Source: Bacteroidota bacterium
GTDB taxonomy: Bacteria; Bacteroidota; Bacteroidia; Chitinophagales; Saprospiraceae
Direction of reading: 5' to 3'
Assembly (NCBI GenBank): GCA_018222965.1
Contig: JAAEZH010000030.1
Location: 1-64,000, forward strand
Length of the DNA stretch: 64,000 bases
Part shown: piece after piece, positions 36,993 to 46,108 of the stretch
Layout of the letters: every line of letters begins with the position of its first letter
How positions within the stretch are numbered: the first letter of the stretch is position 1
Translations under genes and position numbers: made by a program
Notes under the pieces: model-generated
Databases searched by the model: none
What the model was told of the DNA's origin: nothing
Seen by the model: only the letters and a program-made list of their open reading frames with translations

Positions 36993-39900
36993 CTACTCAA
37001 AGGAAATAGGCTCAATGGGTTGAGTAAGGTCTATCGGTAAGGCATCTACAGCCGACTCAAAGGCAATCCATTCGCCGACCAGGAATTGATTGACAGACTG
37101 TACGTAATTCAAAATATCAGTCTTCAATGCTTCCACAATGGTGCGTTGGTTTGGCGTCGGACCAAACGAAGCCGGGTAAACTTCAAAGTAGGAGCGCGCT
37201 TCCCAGATCCGGGATCCCAAACGGCTTGGGTCGCGATAAATGCCCTGCACATCATCCGGTGTTTCGACTATTTCCGTCAGCTCCTTAATCCGGTCTTTAA
37301 CCAGCTTGTGTTGCTCTTTTACATCTTTTAGGACATCAGCCGTGTCGACCTGCTGATTAACGATTTCCATCAGGGCCCCGGAACGTTCCTTGGTCTTCCG
37401 CAACTTGTCCATCGACTTGGTCATCAGTTTGATGTACTTCTCCAAATCGTCGTAGTAAGCATACTGCGCCTCCATCCCGGAAACATCCATTTCCATGCGG
37501 GGATCGTATTCCACTTTGATCTTAATGGAATCGCTCAGCCCTTCGTAGTTTAACTTAACCCAGTATTCTCCAGGCATAACCATGCGACCCGGACGCGGTG
37601 GAGCATCTGCATCCTTAGGTTCGGGTTGATGAGGATAGCGCACACCGTCCTTGCGCATGCCCCAGTAAAAGCGATTGATGCCTTTTTTACCCTGAATACG
37701 CATATTTCGGATCACCATGCCATTCAAATCTTTGATCTCCACCTGAATGGTATCACTCTTGGCCTTTTCGCCGTCTTTGTCTTCTTCCTTTACCTCTTTC
37801 AGGTAATAGCTGATCATGGCCCCGCTGCGTCGGTTTTCTCCTTTATAGAGCGCATCGCCCGTGAAGCGTGTACCCGCGGCCTGGGTGTAATGTGCCTGAT
37901 AGGCTACCGGCCCGGGGAATACAAACAATTCACTGTTGGTTACGCTGTAAGCACCAATTTGTGCCATTGCCCGCAACGGACGAATGTCGTCAATTACATA
38001 AGCGGCACGGCCAAAGGTGCCAATCACCAAATCCTGCTCTCGCGGATGAATAACCATATCCATCGTTGATACAGTCGGGTAACCTTGCGTCCAGCGGGTC
38101 CAGTTAGCCCCTTCGTCGACACTCACGTACAGACCAAATTCTGTTCCGAGGAACATCAATCGCGGTTCGTAGGTGTCCTGCACAAAAGAAAGGCAGTAGC
38201 CTTCTACACTGTTTCTGCCTGCAACCGATTCCCAGGAGGCACCCAGGTCCCGCGTACGGAACAAATAAGGCGTCCAGTCATCCTGGCGGTAGTTGTTTAC
38301 CACCACATAAGCTTCGGAAGAATTGGTGCGCGATGCATGAATTTGCGCCACCCAGGCACCCCGGGGCATACCCGGAATGTTGCGGGCTACATTGGTCCAG
38401 TTTTGACCTCCATCTGTTGTGATCTGAATGTTTCCGTCGTCAGTTCCAACCCAAATGACATCTTTTACCCGCGGACTGGGAGAAATACAGGTAATGGTCG
38501 TGTGATTCTCTGCGCCTGTTACGTCAAGGGTCAAACCACCGCTTTCTAATTGCTTTTGTTTTTCCGGATCGTTGGTGGTCAGGTCTGGTGAAATGATTCG
38601 CCAACTGCGGCCGCCATCGTCTGATGCATGCACAAATTGACTTCCGTAATACATCGTATAAGGTACCAACTGGCTCTGCGCAATGCCCGCATTCCAGTTA
38701 AAACGCAGCTCTTTTCCTTCCGGATGTACCGGCTTGATCCGGCGGTTAGCGCCAGTAGTCAGGTCGATGCGGTAGAGGTTTCCGCCCTGGCTCATGGCAT
38801 AAGCAATATTCGGATCGTTGCGGTCAATCACTACGTCAAAACCGTCTCCGAAAGCAATTTCATTCCAGTATCCATTCCGAATACCGCCACGACGCCATAC
38901 AGCACTTGGTCCCTGCCAGGTTCCATTGTCCTGCATGCCACCATAGATATTGTACGGATAGTCATTGTCAACCTGAATGTGGTAAAACTGGGCCAATGGC
39001 AGGTTTTCAATAAACCGCCAGGTCTTTCCGCGGTCGCGGGTGATGGCCAGTCCGCCGTCATTTCCGTCGATCATATAATTGGGATCTTCGGGGTGAATAT
39101 ACCAGTAGTGGTGATCGCCGTGAATATTGTCCCAACCGAGAAGGGTCTCAAAGCTACGTCCGCCATCCTGACTTACTTTTACATTGGAAAACACATTGTA
39201 CAAACGGTTTTCATTGGCCGGGTCTACGGCAATGTCTGCATAATAGAATGGGCGATCGCCCACGTCCTTGTCATTGACTTTTTCCCAGGTATAGCCGCCA
39301 TCTTCCGAGCGGTAAATGGCATTTTTCTTTGATTCGATCAGTGCATAAACGATGTCGGGATTACTGGCAGAGATCGCCAGCCCCATTTTACCGAGTTCGC
39401 CTTTAGGCAGACCGTCTTCGTCGGTACGCTCAGTCCATGTGTCGCCACCGTCCAGACTTACGTACAGCCCGGATCCTGGTCCGCCGGATTTAAAAAACCA
39501 GGGCCAACGGCGGTATTCCCACATATTGACAAAGATCTTATTGGGATTGGTTGGATCAACGATCATATCGGCAGCTCCGGTTTGATTGTTGACATACAAT
39601 ACTTTTTCCCAGCTTTTTCCACCGTCTTTGGTACGATAAACCCCGCGATCTGTACTGGAACCCCAGGCATAGCCAATCGCTGCTACATACACAATGTCGG
39701 GATTGTCGCGATTTACGATAATCCGGTGAATGTTGCGGGTGCGTTCCAGTCCCATGCGTTCCCAGCTGCGCCCTCCGTCAATACTTTTATAAATGCCTCC
39801 ACCACTGGTTTGGCTGTTTCGGGGATTACCTTCTCCGGTGCCTACCCAGATTACATGTGGATTGTTTTGATCGATGGCAAGTGCGCCAATGGAGGCCACC

Positions 39901-40148
39901 TCCATACTGTCGAAGATGGGGGTCCAGTCTACACCGCCACCATTGGTTTTCCACAAGCCGCCGGAAGCGGTTCCGACGAAGATTTGATCGGGATCGGAGT
40001 GGTTTACATCAATAGCTGTAACCCGGCCACTCATGCCGGCTGGACCAATGCTTCGCGGCTGCATGCCGTGAAAAATGTCCATATCCAATTTCTGGCCCCA
40101 AAGCATACTTGTACCAAGGAGAGCAATAAGGAGGATGCGTATTTTCAT
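36993..40148 (-). CDS. Secreted BNR/Asp-box (VPS10-like) protein, paralogue
   Basis: 1051 residues with signal peptide (MLWGQ). Asp-boxes include SIDGGRSWERM, TKDGGKSWEKV, SEDGGYTWEKV, SQDGGRSFETL, SDDGGRSWRII and TTDGGQNWTNV. It shares with the 3608-6697 product the opening RSIGPA.MSGRV, the VGTGE motif, SPDLTTNDP and a charged helical C-terminal region. No T9SS domain. Propeller protein of the periplasm or surface; ligand unknown. Confidence 0.75.
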   Translation of the reverse strand: MKIRILLIALLGTSMLWGQKLDMDIFHGMQPRSIGPAGMSGRVTAIDVNHSDPDQIFVGTASGGLWKTNGGGVDWTPIFDSMEVASIGALAIDQNNPHVIWVGTGEGNPRNSQTSGGGIYKSIDGGRSWERMGLERTRNIHRIIVNRDNPDIVYVAAIGYAWGSSTDRGVYRTKDGGKSWEKVLYVNNQTGAADMIVDPTNPNKIFVNMWEYRRWPWFFKSGGPGSGLYVSLDGGDTWTERTDEDGLPKGELGKMGLAISASNPDIVYALIESKKNAIYRSEDGGYTWEKVNDKDVGDRPFYYADIAVDPANENRLYNVFSNVKVSQDGGRSFETLLGWDNIHGDHHYWYIHPEDPNYMIDGNDGGLAITRDRGKTWRFIENLPLAQFYHIQVDNDYPYNIYGGMQDNGTWQGPSAVWRRGGIRNGYWNEIAFGDGFDVVIDRNDPNIAYAMSQGGNLYRIDLTTGANRRIKPVHPEGKELRFNWNAGIAQSQLVPYTMYYGSQFVHASDDGGRSWRIISPDLTTNDPEKQKQLESGGLTLDVTGAENHTTITCISPSPRVKDVIWVGTDDGNIQITTDGGQNWTNVARNIPGMPRGAWVAQIHASRTNSSEAYVVVNNYRQDDWTPYLFRTRDLGASWESVAGRNSVEGYCLSFVQDTYEPRLMFLGTEFGLYVSVDEGANWTRWTQGYPTVSTMDMVIHPREQDLVIGTFGRAAYVIDDIRPLRAMAQIGAYSVTNSELFVFPGPVAYQAHYTQAAGTRFTGDALYKGENRRSGAMISYYLKEVKEEDKDGEKAKSDTIQVEIKDLNGMVIRNMRIQGKKGINRFYWGMRKDGVRYPHQPEPKDADAPPRPGRMVMPGEYWVKLNYEGLSDSIKIKVEYDPRMEMDVSGMEAQYAYYDDLEKYIKLMTKSMDKLRKTKERSGALMEIVNQQVDTADVLKDVKEQHKLVKDRIKELTEIVETPDDVQGIYRDPSRLGSRIWEARSYFEVYPASFGPTPNQRTIVEALKTDILNYVQSVNQFLVGEWIAFESAVDALPIDLTQPIEPISFE

Positions 40149-40365
40149 GTTTGTCTTATTTTTAATCAGAGCGAAGATAAAGAATCGCTAATTTTATATC
40201 CTACCCGGAACAAATTCTAGTGGCAAAGCTGTAAAAATGATGCCACCGGAGGTGTAAAATTTTCAGTATATATCAATTGATCGCTAGAGTAAGGCGGTAA
40301 GTGTTATAATTGTTCAGCCTCTGGAAGTCTATTCTTCCTTTTGCCAAAACAGAAATTTGTAAAAA

Positions 40366-40710
40366 ATGCTGGTAAACAATCAGATCAATTACGTCGAGTT
40401 TAAAGCCGCTGATCTCGAAGCGATCAAGGCTTTTTACAGCCAGACCTTTGGATGGGAATTTACCGATTATGGGCCTACTTATACGGCTTTCGCCGAAAGT
40501 GGGCTCGAAGGCGGCTTTGAGAAATCGGATGAAGCCATTGTAAACGGAGCACTGGTGATATTGTACCACGATGCGCTTGAAGCTGTGCAAAAAGCAGTAG
40601 AAACTAATGGCGGTATAATTTCCAAGCCCATTTTTTCTTTCCCTGGCGGCAGACGATTTCATTTTCTGGATCCGGCGGGTAATGAACTGGCAATCTGGTC
40701 GGATAAATGA
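40366..40710 (+). CDS. VOC-family (glyoxalase/bleomycin resistance-like) protein
   Basis: 114 residues, one VOC domain of two beta-alpha-beta-beta-beta units: INYVEFKAADLEAIKAFYSQTFGWEF at the start and GRRFHFLDPAGNELAIWSD at the end. Typical of small dimeric VOC proteins with unassigned substrates. Residues 40-46 (TAFAESG) are encoded by a copy of the dispersed repeat (40485-40499). Confidence 0.85.
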   Translation: MLVNNQINYVEFKAADLEAIKAFYSQTFGWEFTDYGPTYTAFAESGLEGGFEKSDEAIVNGALVILYHDALEAVQKAVETNGGIISKPIFSFPGGRRFHFLDPAGNELAIWSDK

Positions 40711-40773
40711 TCAAAAATCCGGAAGCTTTGAGTTTGTTTAGGATGTACGATGCTGCCAATCGGGATGTGGGAA

Positions 40774-40790
40774 GGCTTTCGCCGAAAGGC
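40774..40790 (+). repeat. Dispersed 17-mer, exact copy, intergenic
   Basis: GGCTTTCGCCGAAAGGC in the 220-base gap between the VOC and CPBP genes, where nothing else is recognised. Confidence 0.9.
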
Positions 40791-40930
40791 TATACAATGA
40801 AAATTGCCGTAAAGACGCATTGATTTTTTGGAAAGACCTGCTAAATCTAAAGGATTCGCTGGCATTACTGTTTTGAAATTCTTGAAAAGCAATAAATAAA
40901 CCTTGAGAGGAAACAGGCGTTTGGGTAAAT

Positions 40931-41734
40931 ATGAAGAAACAAATTGCCATTGCCATTTTTGTATTAGCAGGCTTTTTGGGATTTCTTTACCTGGAAAAAC
41001 CATTCCGGGAATACCTGGTCAGTCGCGAAATGCTGGAACTTAAAGCCCGATTAACATCCGGGGCTTGTGTGCGCGCATTGCTGATTGTGTTGATTTCGGT
41101 TGTAATCCGAAAGTTAAATCTTGTTTCCTTTATTCGCATGTATAAACCGGTCAATTTGCAGGCTCTTATTATTCCTGTTGTAATAATTGGGCTGGGATTA
41201 TTTGGGAATGTTGATACTTACCTTTCGGTGAATGCCGCTACGCTTTTTTTATTTGGTGTTTGGGTACTTCTGGTAGGTGTAGTTGAAGAATTAGTATTTA
41301 GAGGCTTTCTATTTCCTCAGTTTTTGAAAGCGTTTGGGAATAGACAATCTGTGCTGATGTGGTCGGCAGTTCTTTCGAGTTTGTTGTTTGGATTGGTGCA
41401 TTTTTTGAATGTGTTGAGCCAGCCGGAAAATATTTCAGGAGTGACATCACAGGTGTTTTTTGCGCTCTCTGTTGGTGTGTTTTTTTGTGGTCTGCTTACG
41501 CGAACAGAAAGTATCCTGATTCCTGTTTTTATACACGCATTGATTAATTTTTCTTTCGGGGCCGGTATGTTAAATCCCGAACCAGAAATCATTGAGGCTG
41601 TCAGGGCAGAAGATGGTGTCAATTGGAGTTCGGTTATTCCAACAACATTGTTTTTTGCCTTTATTTTGGGAGGCGGAATTTTCATGTTGTTGAAAAGCGA
41701 TAAAGACAAAATATTGAAAAGACTGGATAACTAA
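40931..41734 (+). CDS. CPBP-family intramembrane glutamic protease
   Basis: 267 residues with about seven membrane segments. The Abi/CPBP catalytic motifs are in order: EELVFRGFLFP (EExxxR), FGLVHFLN (FxxxH) and HALINFSFG (HxxxN/S). Family members are related to Rce1 and are linked to bacteriocin self-immunity or membrane protein processing; no bacteriocin gene is visible here. Its stop codon TAA is also the candidate target-site copy of the adjacent MITE-like element. Confidence 0.87.
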   Translation: MKKQIAIAIFVLAGFLGFLYLEKPFREYLVSREMLELKARLTSGACVRALLIVLISVVIRKLNLVSFIRMYKPVNLQALIIPVVIIGLGLFGNVDTYLSVNAATLFLFGVWVLLVGVVEELVFRGFLFPQFLKAFGNRQSVLMWSAVLSSLLFGLVHFLNVLSQPENISGVTSQVFFALSVGVFFCGLLTRTESILIPVFIHALINFSFGAGMLNPEPEIIEAVRAEDGVNWSSVIPTTLFFAFILGGGIFMLLKSDKDKILKRLDN

Positions 41735-41893
41735 GAGCTTGTTCGGGATTTGCTTTTGGAGCGAACGCCTCAAAATTTTGTACTGAACGAGGCATGATGA
41801 AGGAGCCTAGCCAAAGCTAAGCGACTGAAGAATAACAAAGTGCAGTGCAAAATTTGGCAAGTGCAGCCCAAAGTGTAAAACCCGAACAAGCTC
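41735..41893. mobile_element. MITE-like element with inverted ends
   Basis: About 159 bases. Ends are perfect inverted repeats GAGCTTGTTCGGG / CCCGAACAAGCTC, extended imperfectly inward. Both sides are flanked by TAA, a possible 3-bp target duplication. Ends beginning GAG and a 3-bp T-A duplication recall IS5-family elements, so it may be a non-autonomous derivative. No coding capacity. Confidence 0.6.
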
Positions 41894-41957
41894 TAAAGCT
41901 TTTAAAACGCTATAAATCAGGTGCAAAAAAAACAGGTGTTACATTTTAGGTTTCTAT

Positions 41958-42422
41958 TTGATTCTTGTTTGTGGGGCTTGTTATTTGGGCCACAAAACAC
42001 CGGCTTCTGAGGCTGGTTTGCCGCTCAATCCTCCTTCTGAAGATGTCGCTCGACAAGTTCGTATTATCTGTGCGGATCAAGTCCCCATTTTTGATTCACT
42101 TTTTATCGCCTGCGATGGTAACAAATGGGGTATCGTAGATGGAGCGGGTAAAGAGGTCGTACCATTTATTTGCGATGGCATTAAACAGACAGGAGAGAAC
42201 CGGGCTGTCATTTCTGTTTACCGGGGGAGTTACTCCTTAAATACGGGCATTCCACGATATGTCTACCAGGGAACCTGGTATTTTGTAGGTGTGGATGGTA
42301 AAAGGAAATCCAGAGATAAGAAGTTTGGTATTACGGTTGAGTTTGTTGCCGACTTTCATCAGCCCTGGTTTGTCATAGAACAAGGGCCTTCATTTTATTT
42401 GCCGGAGGATTTGAAAAAGTAG
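41958..42422 (+). CDS. WG-repeat lipoprotein with a doubtful or frameshifted start
   Basis: At most 154 residues as read, from a TTG codon. Contains one WG/KWG repeat: NKWGIVDGAGKEVVPFICDGI. The frame upstream encodes NRCYILGFYLILVCGAC, a fine lipoprotein leader, but lacks a start codon. A GTG at 41921 followed by CAA and an eight-base A-run is in the wrong frame by one base. With seven A the product would begin MQKKNRCYILG, a textbook lipoprotein signal. So either the A-run has slipped (mutation, phase variation or sequencing error) or a weak TTG is used. Function unknown. Confidence 0.55.
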   Translation: MILVCGACYLGHKTPASEAGLPLNPPSEDVARQVRIICADQVPIFDSLFIACDGNKWGIVDGAGKEVVPFICDGIKQTGENRAVISVYRGSYSLNTGIPRYVYQGTWYFVGVDGKRKSRDKKFGITVEFVADFHQPWFVIEQGPSFYLPEDLKK

Positions 42423-42484
42423 TTCTAAACAAAATGATTGTTGGCGGGATGAGCTGTAATTACAAACAGCCTGTCCCCTTTTTA

Positions 42485-43270
42485 TTAATTATCAAGTTCT
42501 CCGGATTCTAATTTTTCCTTTAACCTTCTTAGGTCATCGAGTTTTTTGTAGTGACTTATTTGGTCTAATAACTTTTTAGGCATTTTGGCCATTTGTGCTT
42601 TCCTCCAATCTTCAAAACCGGGTTGCTGCAAATTTGATCCGCCTTTGTGCGGATATTGAACATATGCCTCAGGTGGTGTAGGCATTTCTTTTCTGCATTC
42701 TTTGGAGCACAGGTTGGCCAGCAATGGAACCGTGTCTGTTCCAATCCTTAGCGAAATCCAATATTGTTGGGTCTCCTTGTAAGGGAGTTCTTTTTCGCAG
42801 ATGCTACATTTTACCCTTTCACCCTGATACCTGACCGGATTGTTTTCGAGGCTGGGGAATGGCATTCTGTTTTTGTAGTTTCCAAATAAGGCACGGGTGC
42901 TGATCCGGCTTTCGATCAGTTTCTGACATTTTGTTATCTCGTAAGGAAACCAGTTTAAGTCGTAGGAGGTATAAGGGTCAAAGCCTTCCAGGGATTCCAT
43001 TTCGCCTATTTCCGGGGGAATCCTTTTGAGCTTGCTTCCATAAAGGTCAATTTGCCGGACCTTCTTGAGTTTTCCGATAGATTCTGGCAGCGTAAATATC
43101 TGTTGAAAAAGGGCAGGCCCTAAATAAGATCTGGGAGAAAACTTTGTTAGCTCCTTTTCTGCTACCTGCTCTACGTATTCACAAAGCTTTTTCCATGCGA
43201 CAGAAGTTCTGTCCTGAACGTTGTTTTCGATCTTCGGGATTTTTTTGGGCATAACAATTAAGGTTTCCAA
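42485..43270 (-). CDS. Leucine-rich-repeat protein with a Cys4 site
   Basis: 261 residues (or 255 from the ATG at 43252, MPKKIPK). Residues 55-100 form about two LRR units: LPESIGKLKKVRQIDLYGSKLKRIPPEIGEM has the L..L.L....L..IP pattern. Residues 150-190 hold CSIC and, later, CSKEC, a likely zinc-binding pair. The C terminus is a charged coiled-coil-like helix (KKLDDLRRLKEKLES). No signal peptide, so cytoplasmic. No known family recognised; probably protein-binding. Confidence 0.65.
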   Translation of the reverse strand: METLIVMPKKIPKIENNVQDRTSVAWKKLCEYVEQVAEKELTKFSPRSYLGPALFQQIFTLPESIGKLKKVRQIDLYGSKLKRIPPEIGEMESLEGFDPYTSYDLNWFPYEITKCQKLIESRISTRALFGNYKNRMPFPSLENNPVRYQGERVKCSICEKELPYKETQQYWISLRIGTDTVPLLANLCSKECRKEMPTPPEAYVQYPHKGGSNLQQPGFEDWRKAQMAKMPKKLLDQISHYKKLDDLRRLKEKLESGELDN

Positions 43271-43518
43271 CTTTGGTTACTATAAATAACAAAAGGAAAA
43301 GCAGCTCGGAAAAGTTCCTGGGATTACTGCAAAGGCATTGAGTTGCATCTCTTTTTCAATCCATTTTTTGATTCTTTTCGTACCAGGGCTATATAAATCC
43401 CTTCTGTAAATGGGAAGTCGGCTCCGTAACCTTTCCTCTTCTAATTCGGCGCTCCGTGATTTCGGTTACAGACTTTCGATGTATTGAGGTTTAACTTGAT
43501 GCAAAAACCAGCACTATT

Positions 43519-44121
43519 ATGAAAAATTGGATGTTAATTTCAGTCGCCTTTTTATCTCTTGCCTTTTTGGGATGTGAAAAGGAAGATCTACCGGATGTAA
43601 ATACCTTATCTCAACAGGAAATAGATGACCTGCAATTCTTAAGGGAGGAAGAAAAGCTGGCCAGAGATGTGTATCAATTCTCCAATGAGTTGTATGACGA
43701 AATGATCTTTGCTAATATTTCCAACAGTGAGCAAAAGCACATGGATGAAGTGTTAGGCCTGTTGGAAAAATATGACATCGAAGATCCTGCCAGTACGGAA
43801 GTCGGAAAATTCAATAATCCGAATCTACAGAACCTTTACGATCAATTGACCGATCAGGCAAGCAACTCTCTTTTGGATGCCCTGATCGTTGGAGCCACCA
43901 TTGAGGATTTGGATATTAATGATCTCAAAACGAATGTCGCTAATACCGACAGAAGCGACTTGTTGGCCGTTTATGAGATGCTGCAATGTGGTAGTCGAAA
44001 CCATCTACGGGGCTATACTTCCTGGATTGACAATAATGGAGGCTCGTATGCGCCACAGTACATTGACCAGGCTGAATATGATGAAATCCTGGCAGGGGAG
44101 CACGAGCATTGCGGACGTTAA
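43519..44121 (+). CDS. DUF2202 ferritin-like lipoprotein
   Basis: 200 residues with lipobox at Cys19 (FLGC). The mature part is a helical bundle: LQFLREEEKLARDVYQ, EQKHMDEVLGLLEKY, and NHLRGYTSW near the end. Glu and His spaced on helices resemble DUF2202/ferritin-like metal carriers. The C-terminal EHEHCGR may add a metal ligand set. Likely envelope metal-binding or redox role; unproven. Confidence 0.78.
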   Translation: MKNWMLISVAFLSLAFLGCEKEDLPDVNTLSQQEIDDLQFLREEEKLARDVYQFSNELYDEMIFANISNSEQKHMDEVLGLLEKYDIEDPASTEVGKFNNPNLQNLYDQLTDQASNSLLDALIVGATIEDLDINDLKTNVANTDRSDLLAVYEMLQCGSRNHLRGYTSWIDNNGGSYAPQYIDQAEYDEILAGEHEHCGR

Positions 44122-44152
44122 AAATTAGGTTGTTATTATATGAAGTAAGCGG

Positions 44153-44188
44153 ATGTCCCGAAGTTTCCAAATCGGAAGCTTCGGGATA
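44153..44188. terminator. Shared hairpin between convergent genes
   Basis: ATGTCCCGAAGTTTCC pairs with GGAAGCTTCGGGATAT. The hairpin separates the DUF2202 gene and the convergent tail-tube-like gene. T-richness is moderate on both sides. Confidence 0.6.
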
Positions 44189-44189
44189 T

Positions 44190-44660
44190 TTATTCGTTTA
44201 TAACAGTTAACCCTTCATGCGCTAATTCCAGGGTTTCAATTGCCACCTCATTGCCATCCGCTTTTAGATCCGTTCCGCTTATTTTGGTTGGCCAGGCGTT
44301 GGCAAGGTTCCATTGCATAGTGACGTTCCCGCTCTCATCCAATAGTTTTATGGAGACTGTGTGCCTTTTGATGGTATTCGCGTTTATCTCCTTATACCAT
44401 TCCCAAAAGGAGTTTTCTTTTTTGAATATGCCCCGTTTCATGGTGACGTTGCCATACTTTTTAATGCCGGGCATTTTTGCGGTTGAAAATGTTGGACTGT
44501 TACTTTGCCGATACTCGATAACCTGACTTTCTAAATCCAGGCCTGAAACTTCCTGAAAGGCGATTCCTGTCATTGTAGGGGAAAGGTCTACCTCAAAATA
44601 GAATTTTGAAATAGGCCATACTGTTTCATTCTGACGATCATTATTTGGCATAGTGTGCAT
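44190..44660 (-). CDS. Orphan contractile-tail tube protein (T4 gp19-like)
   Basis: 156 residues (or 153 from the second ATG). It matches the phage T4-like tail tube / eCIS inner-tube pattern: FYFEVDLSPTMTGIAFQEVSGLD near the start, IEYRQSN, KYGNVTMKRGIF, FWEWYKEI, VSIKLLDESGNV, WNLANAWPTKISGTDLKADGNE and the closing VAIETLELAHEGL. In eCIS (Afp, PVC, MAC) and R-type particles this protein stacks as hexamers inside the sheath. No sheath, baseplate or ATPase gene is within the window, so it is isolated here. Confidence 0.85.
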   Translation of the reverse strand: MHTMPNNDRQNETVWPISKFYFEVDLSPTMTGIAFQEVSGLDLESQVIEYRQSNSPTFSTAKMPGIKKYGNVTMKRGIFKKENSFWEWYKEINANTIKRHTVSIKLLDESGNVTMQWNLANAWPTKISGTDLKADGNEVAIETLELAHEGLTVINE

Positions 44661-44712
44661 GTTGGGTTGGAGATATTTGTTTGCCGGATGCTGTTTTTAG
44701 ATCGATCATCAA

Positions 44713-45480
44713 TTATTTATATTTGAAACGCGGGTTATAAATGATTGGAGGCAAGGGTTTTTCCTTCTTTGGTTTAGCTTCAAAGCGTTTGTTCCCAATG
44801 GGGAAAAGAATCTTAAAGTATGCACCCATAATGTTTCCGCTTGGTGTCAACACTACTTCATAATCACTACTGCTTATGGTGGCTGTCCCTAAACGATTAA
44901 AGTTGTATCGGAAAAATACGCCAAATTCATAGGCAGTTTTAAATCGAGACACTTTCATTTTTTGTTTAAAGTATCGACGTATACCCAGCTCGGGCTGAAT
45001 GAAATATAATAATAGATTTTCTCCTTCTATACTAACGGTATAGGTTTCAAACTGATCTTCAAAGACTTTTTGATAAGCCAGCTGAATACCGCCGGAAAGC
45101 CTCAAAAAACCCTCCCTATTATGGGTAGTCATAAAAATATATCCGATTTCGGTAGTGAGCGTAGGAGAGGCAAAGTCCAGAATGTATTTGTCTATTGGAC
45201 CGCGGTTGGTGAGGGCATAACCGGCGACACCTGCTCCCAAACCTGCAGTCCAGTTTTGATTAAATCGTCTAACCAGCATAAGGTTAATGCCTCCTGCCGG
45301 ATAAAAAGTACCTTTCCAGTCGCTCGAGGTATTGCTGAAGTTTGGAAAAGAATGGCCCGCGTCCACCCGAATGCCGATTGAATATTTATTGCTGTTGTGC
45401 CTGTTCTGGCAGCACGCCAGTAGCGGGAAAAGAATTAAAAGCAGCGCGATTGAAAACCTCATTATCCAGGTGTTGGTCAA
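44713..45480 (-). CDS. Outer-membrane beta-barrel-like protein
   Basis: 255 residues (or 249 from the internal ATG, MRFSIALL). The signal peptide ends near CCQ. The mature part alternates hydrophobic and polar residues (YSIGIRVDAGHSF, LMLVRRFNQNWTAGLGAGVAG, LTTEIGYIFM, GGIQLAYQKVF, YEFGVFFRYNF, NIMGAYFKILFPIG), as in outer-membrane beta-barrels. It ends in a short proline-lysine tail. Function unknown. Confidence 0.7.
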   Translation of the reverse strand: MTNTWIMRFSIALLLILFPLLACCQNRHNSNKYSIGIRVDAGHSFPNFSNTSSDWKGTFYPAGGINLMLVRRFNQNWTAGLGAGVAGYALTNRGPIDKYILDFASPTLTTEIGYIFMTTHNREGFLRLSGGIQLAYQKVFEDQFETYTVSIEGENLLLYFIQPELGIRRYFKQKMKVSRFKTAYEFGVFFRYNFNRLGTATISSSDYEVVLTPSGNIMGAYFKILFPIGNKRFEAKPKKEKPLPPIIYNPRFKYK

Positions 45481-45520
45481 ACGTTGAGTTTACCTTAAGA
45501 TACGGGAAATCTACAATTTA

Positions 45521-45937
45521 CTACTCCTCCACCACCGCAATGCACTTCAACTCAATCGCAATTGGTGTCGGCAGCGAATCAATGCCCAGGGTGGTGCGGC
45601 AAGGCTGATTGTCTTTAAAGTACTCGGCATATACGCGATTGTAGGTGTGGAAATCGCGTTTCATATCGGTGAGAAAAACGGTAACATCCACCAGATCGCT
45701 CCATTTGGCGCCACAATCTTCGAGCACACGCTTTACATTTTGGAAAACGGAATGGCATTGTGCTTCAAAGTCAAAGCTGGTGTAATTGCCGGTGGCGCTG
45801 CGCTCCAGGCCGGGCACGCCATCTGTCTCCGGATCCCGCGGACCAATGCCCGACAAAAAAAGCAGATTGCCCACTTTTCGGGCATGGGGATAAAGGCCTA
45901 CTGGTTTGGGAGCACTCTTAGCGTCGTATTTCTTCAT
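45521..45937 (-). CDS. RidA/YjgF-family protein
   Basis: 138 residues. Rid fold with VGNLLFLSGIGPRDPETDGVPG, QCHSVFQNVKRVLED, VDVTVFLTDMKRDFHTYNRVYAEYF and the active-site Arg in PCRTTLGIDSLP, followed by IELKCIAVVE. The PRDPETDGVPG loop is like 2-aminomuconate deaminase-type members rather than housekeeping RidA. Probably hydrolyses an imine/enamine intermediate. Confidence 0.87.
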   Translation of the reverse strand: MKKYDAKSAPKPVGLYPHARKVGNLLFLSGIGPRDPETDGVPGLERSATGNYTSFDFEAQCHSVFQNVKRVLEDCGAKWSDLVDVTVFLTDMKRDFHTYNRVYAEYFKDNQPCRTTLGIDSLPTPIAIELKCIAVVEE

Positions 45938-46108
45938 GAATGTGGATGTTGTTTGATTTTGCTGAACAAAGCATTTGGGTAAGTTTCAAATCCCTTTGAA
46001 TCATGTATAGCAAATATAGATAATGGACGGAACTTTCTCCGACAGCCAGCCAGAGAGAAGGCTTGGTTTTTGGAAGCTATCCGTTTCCAAATTGCTAAAC
46101 GTTTATTT

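Noticed and set aside
41041-41734. Bacteriocin immunity role for the CPBP protease
   Set aside because: No bacteriocin precursor, exporter or regulatory genes adjoin it, so only the family call is kept.
44190-44660. Prophage region around the tail-tube gene
   Set aside because: No integrase, terminase, capsid, portal or lysis genes are nearby; neighbours are ordinary bacterial genes.
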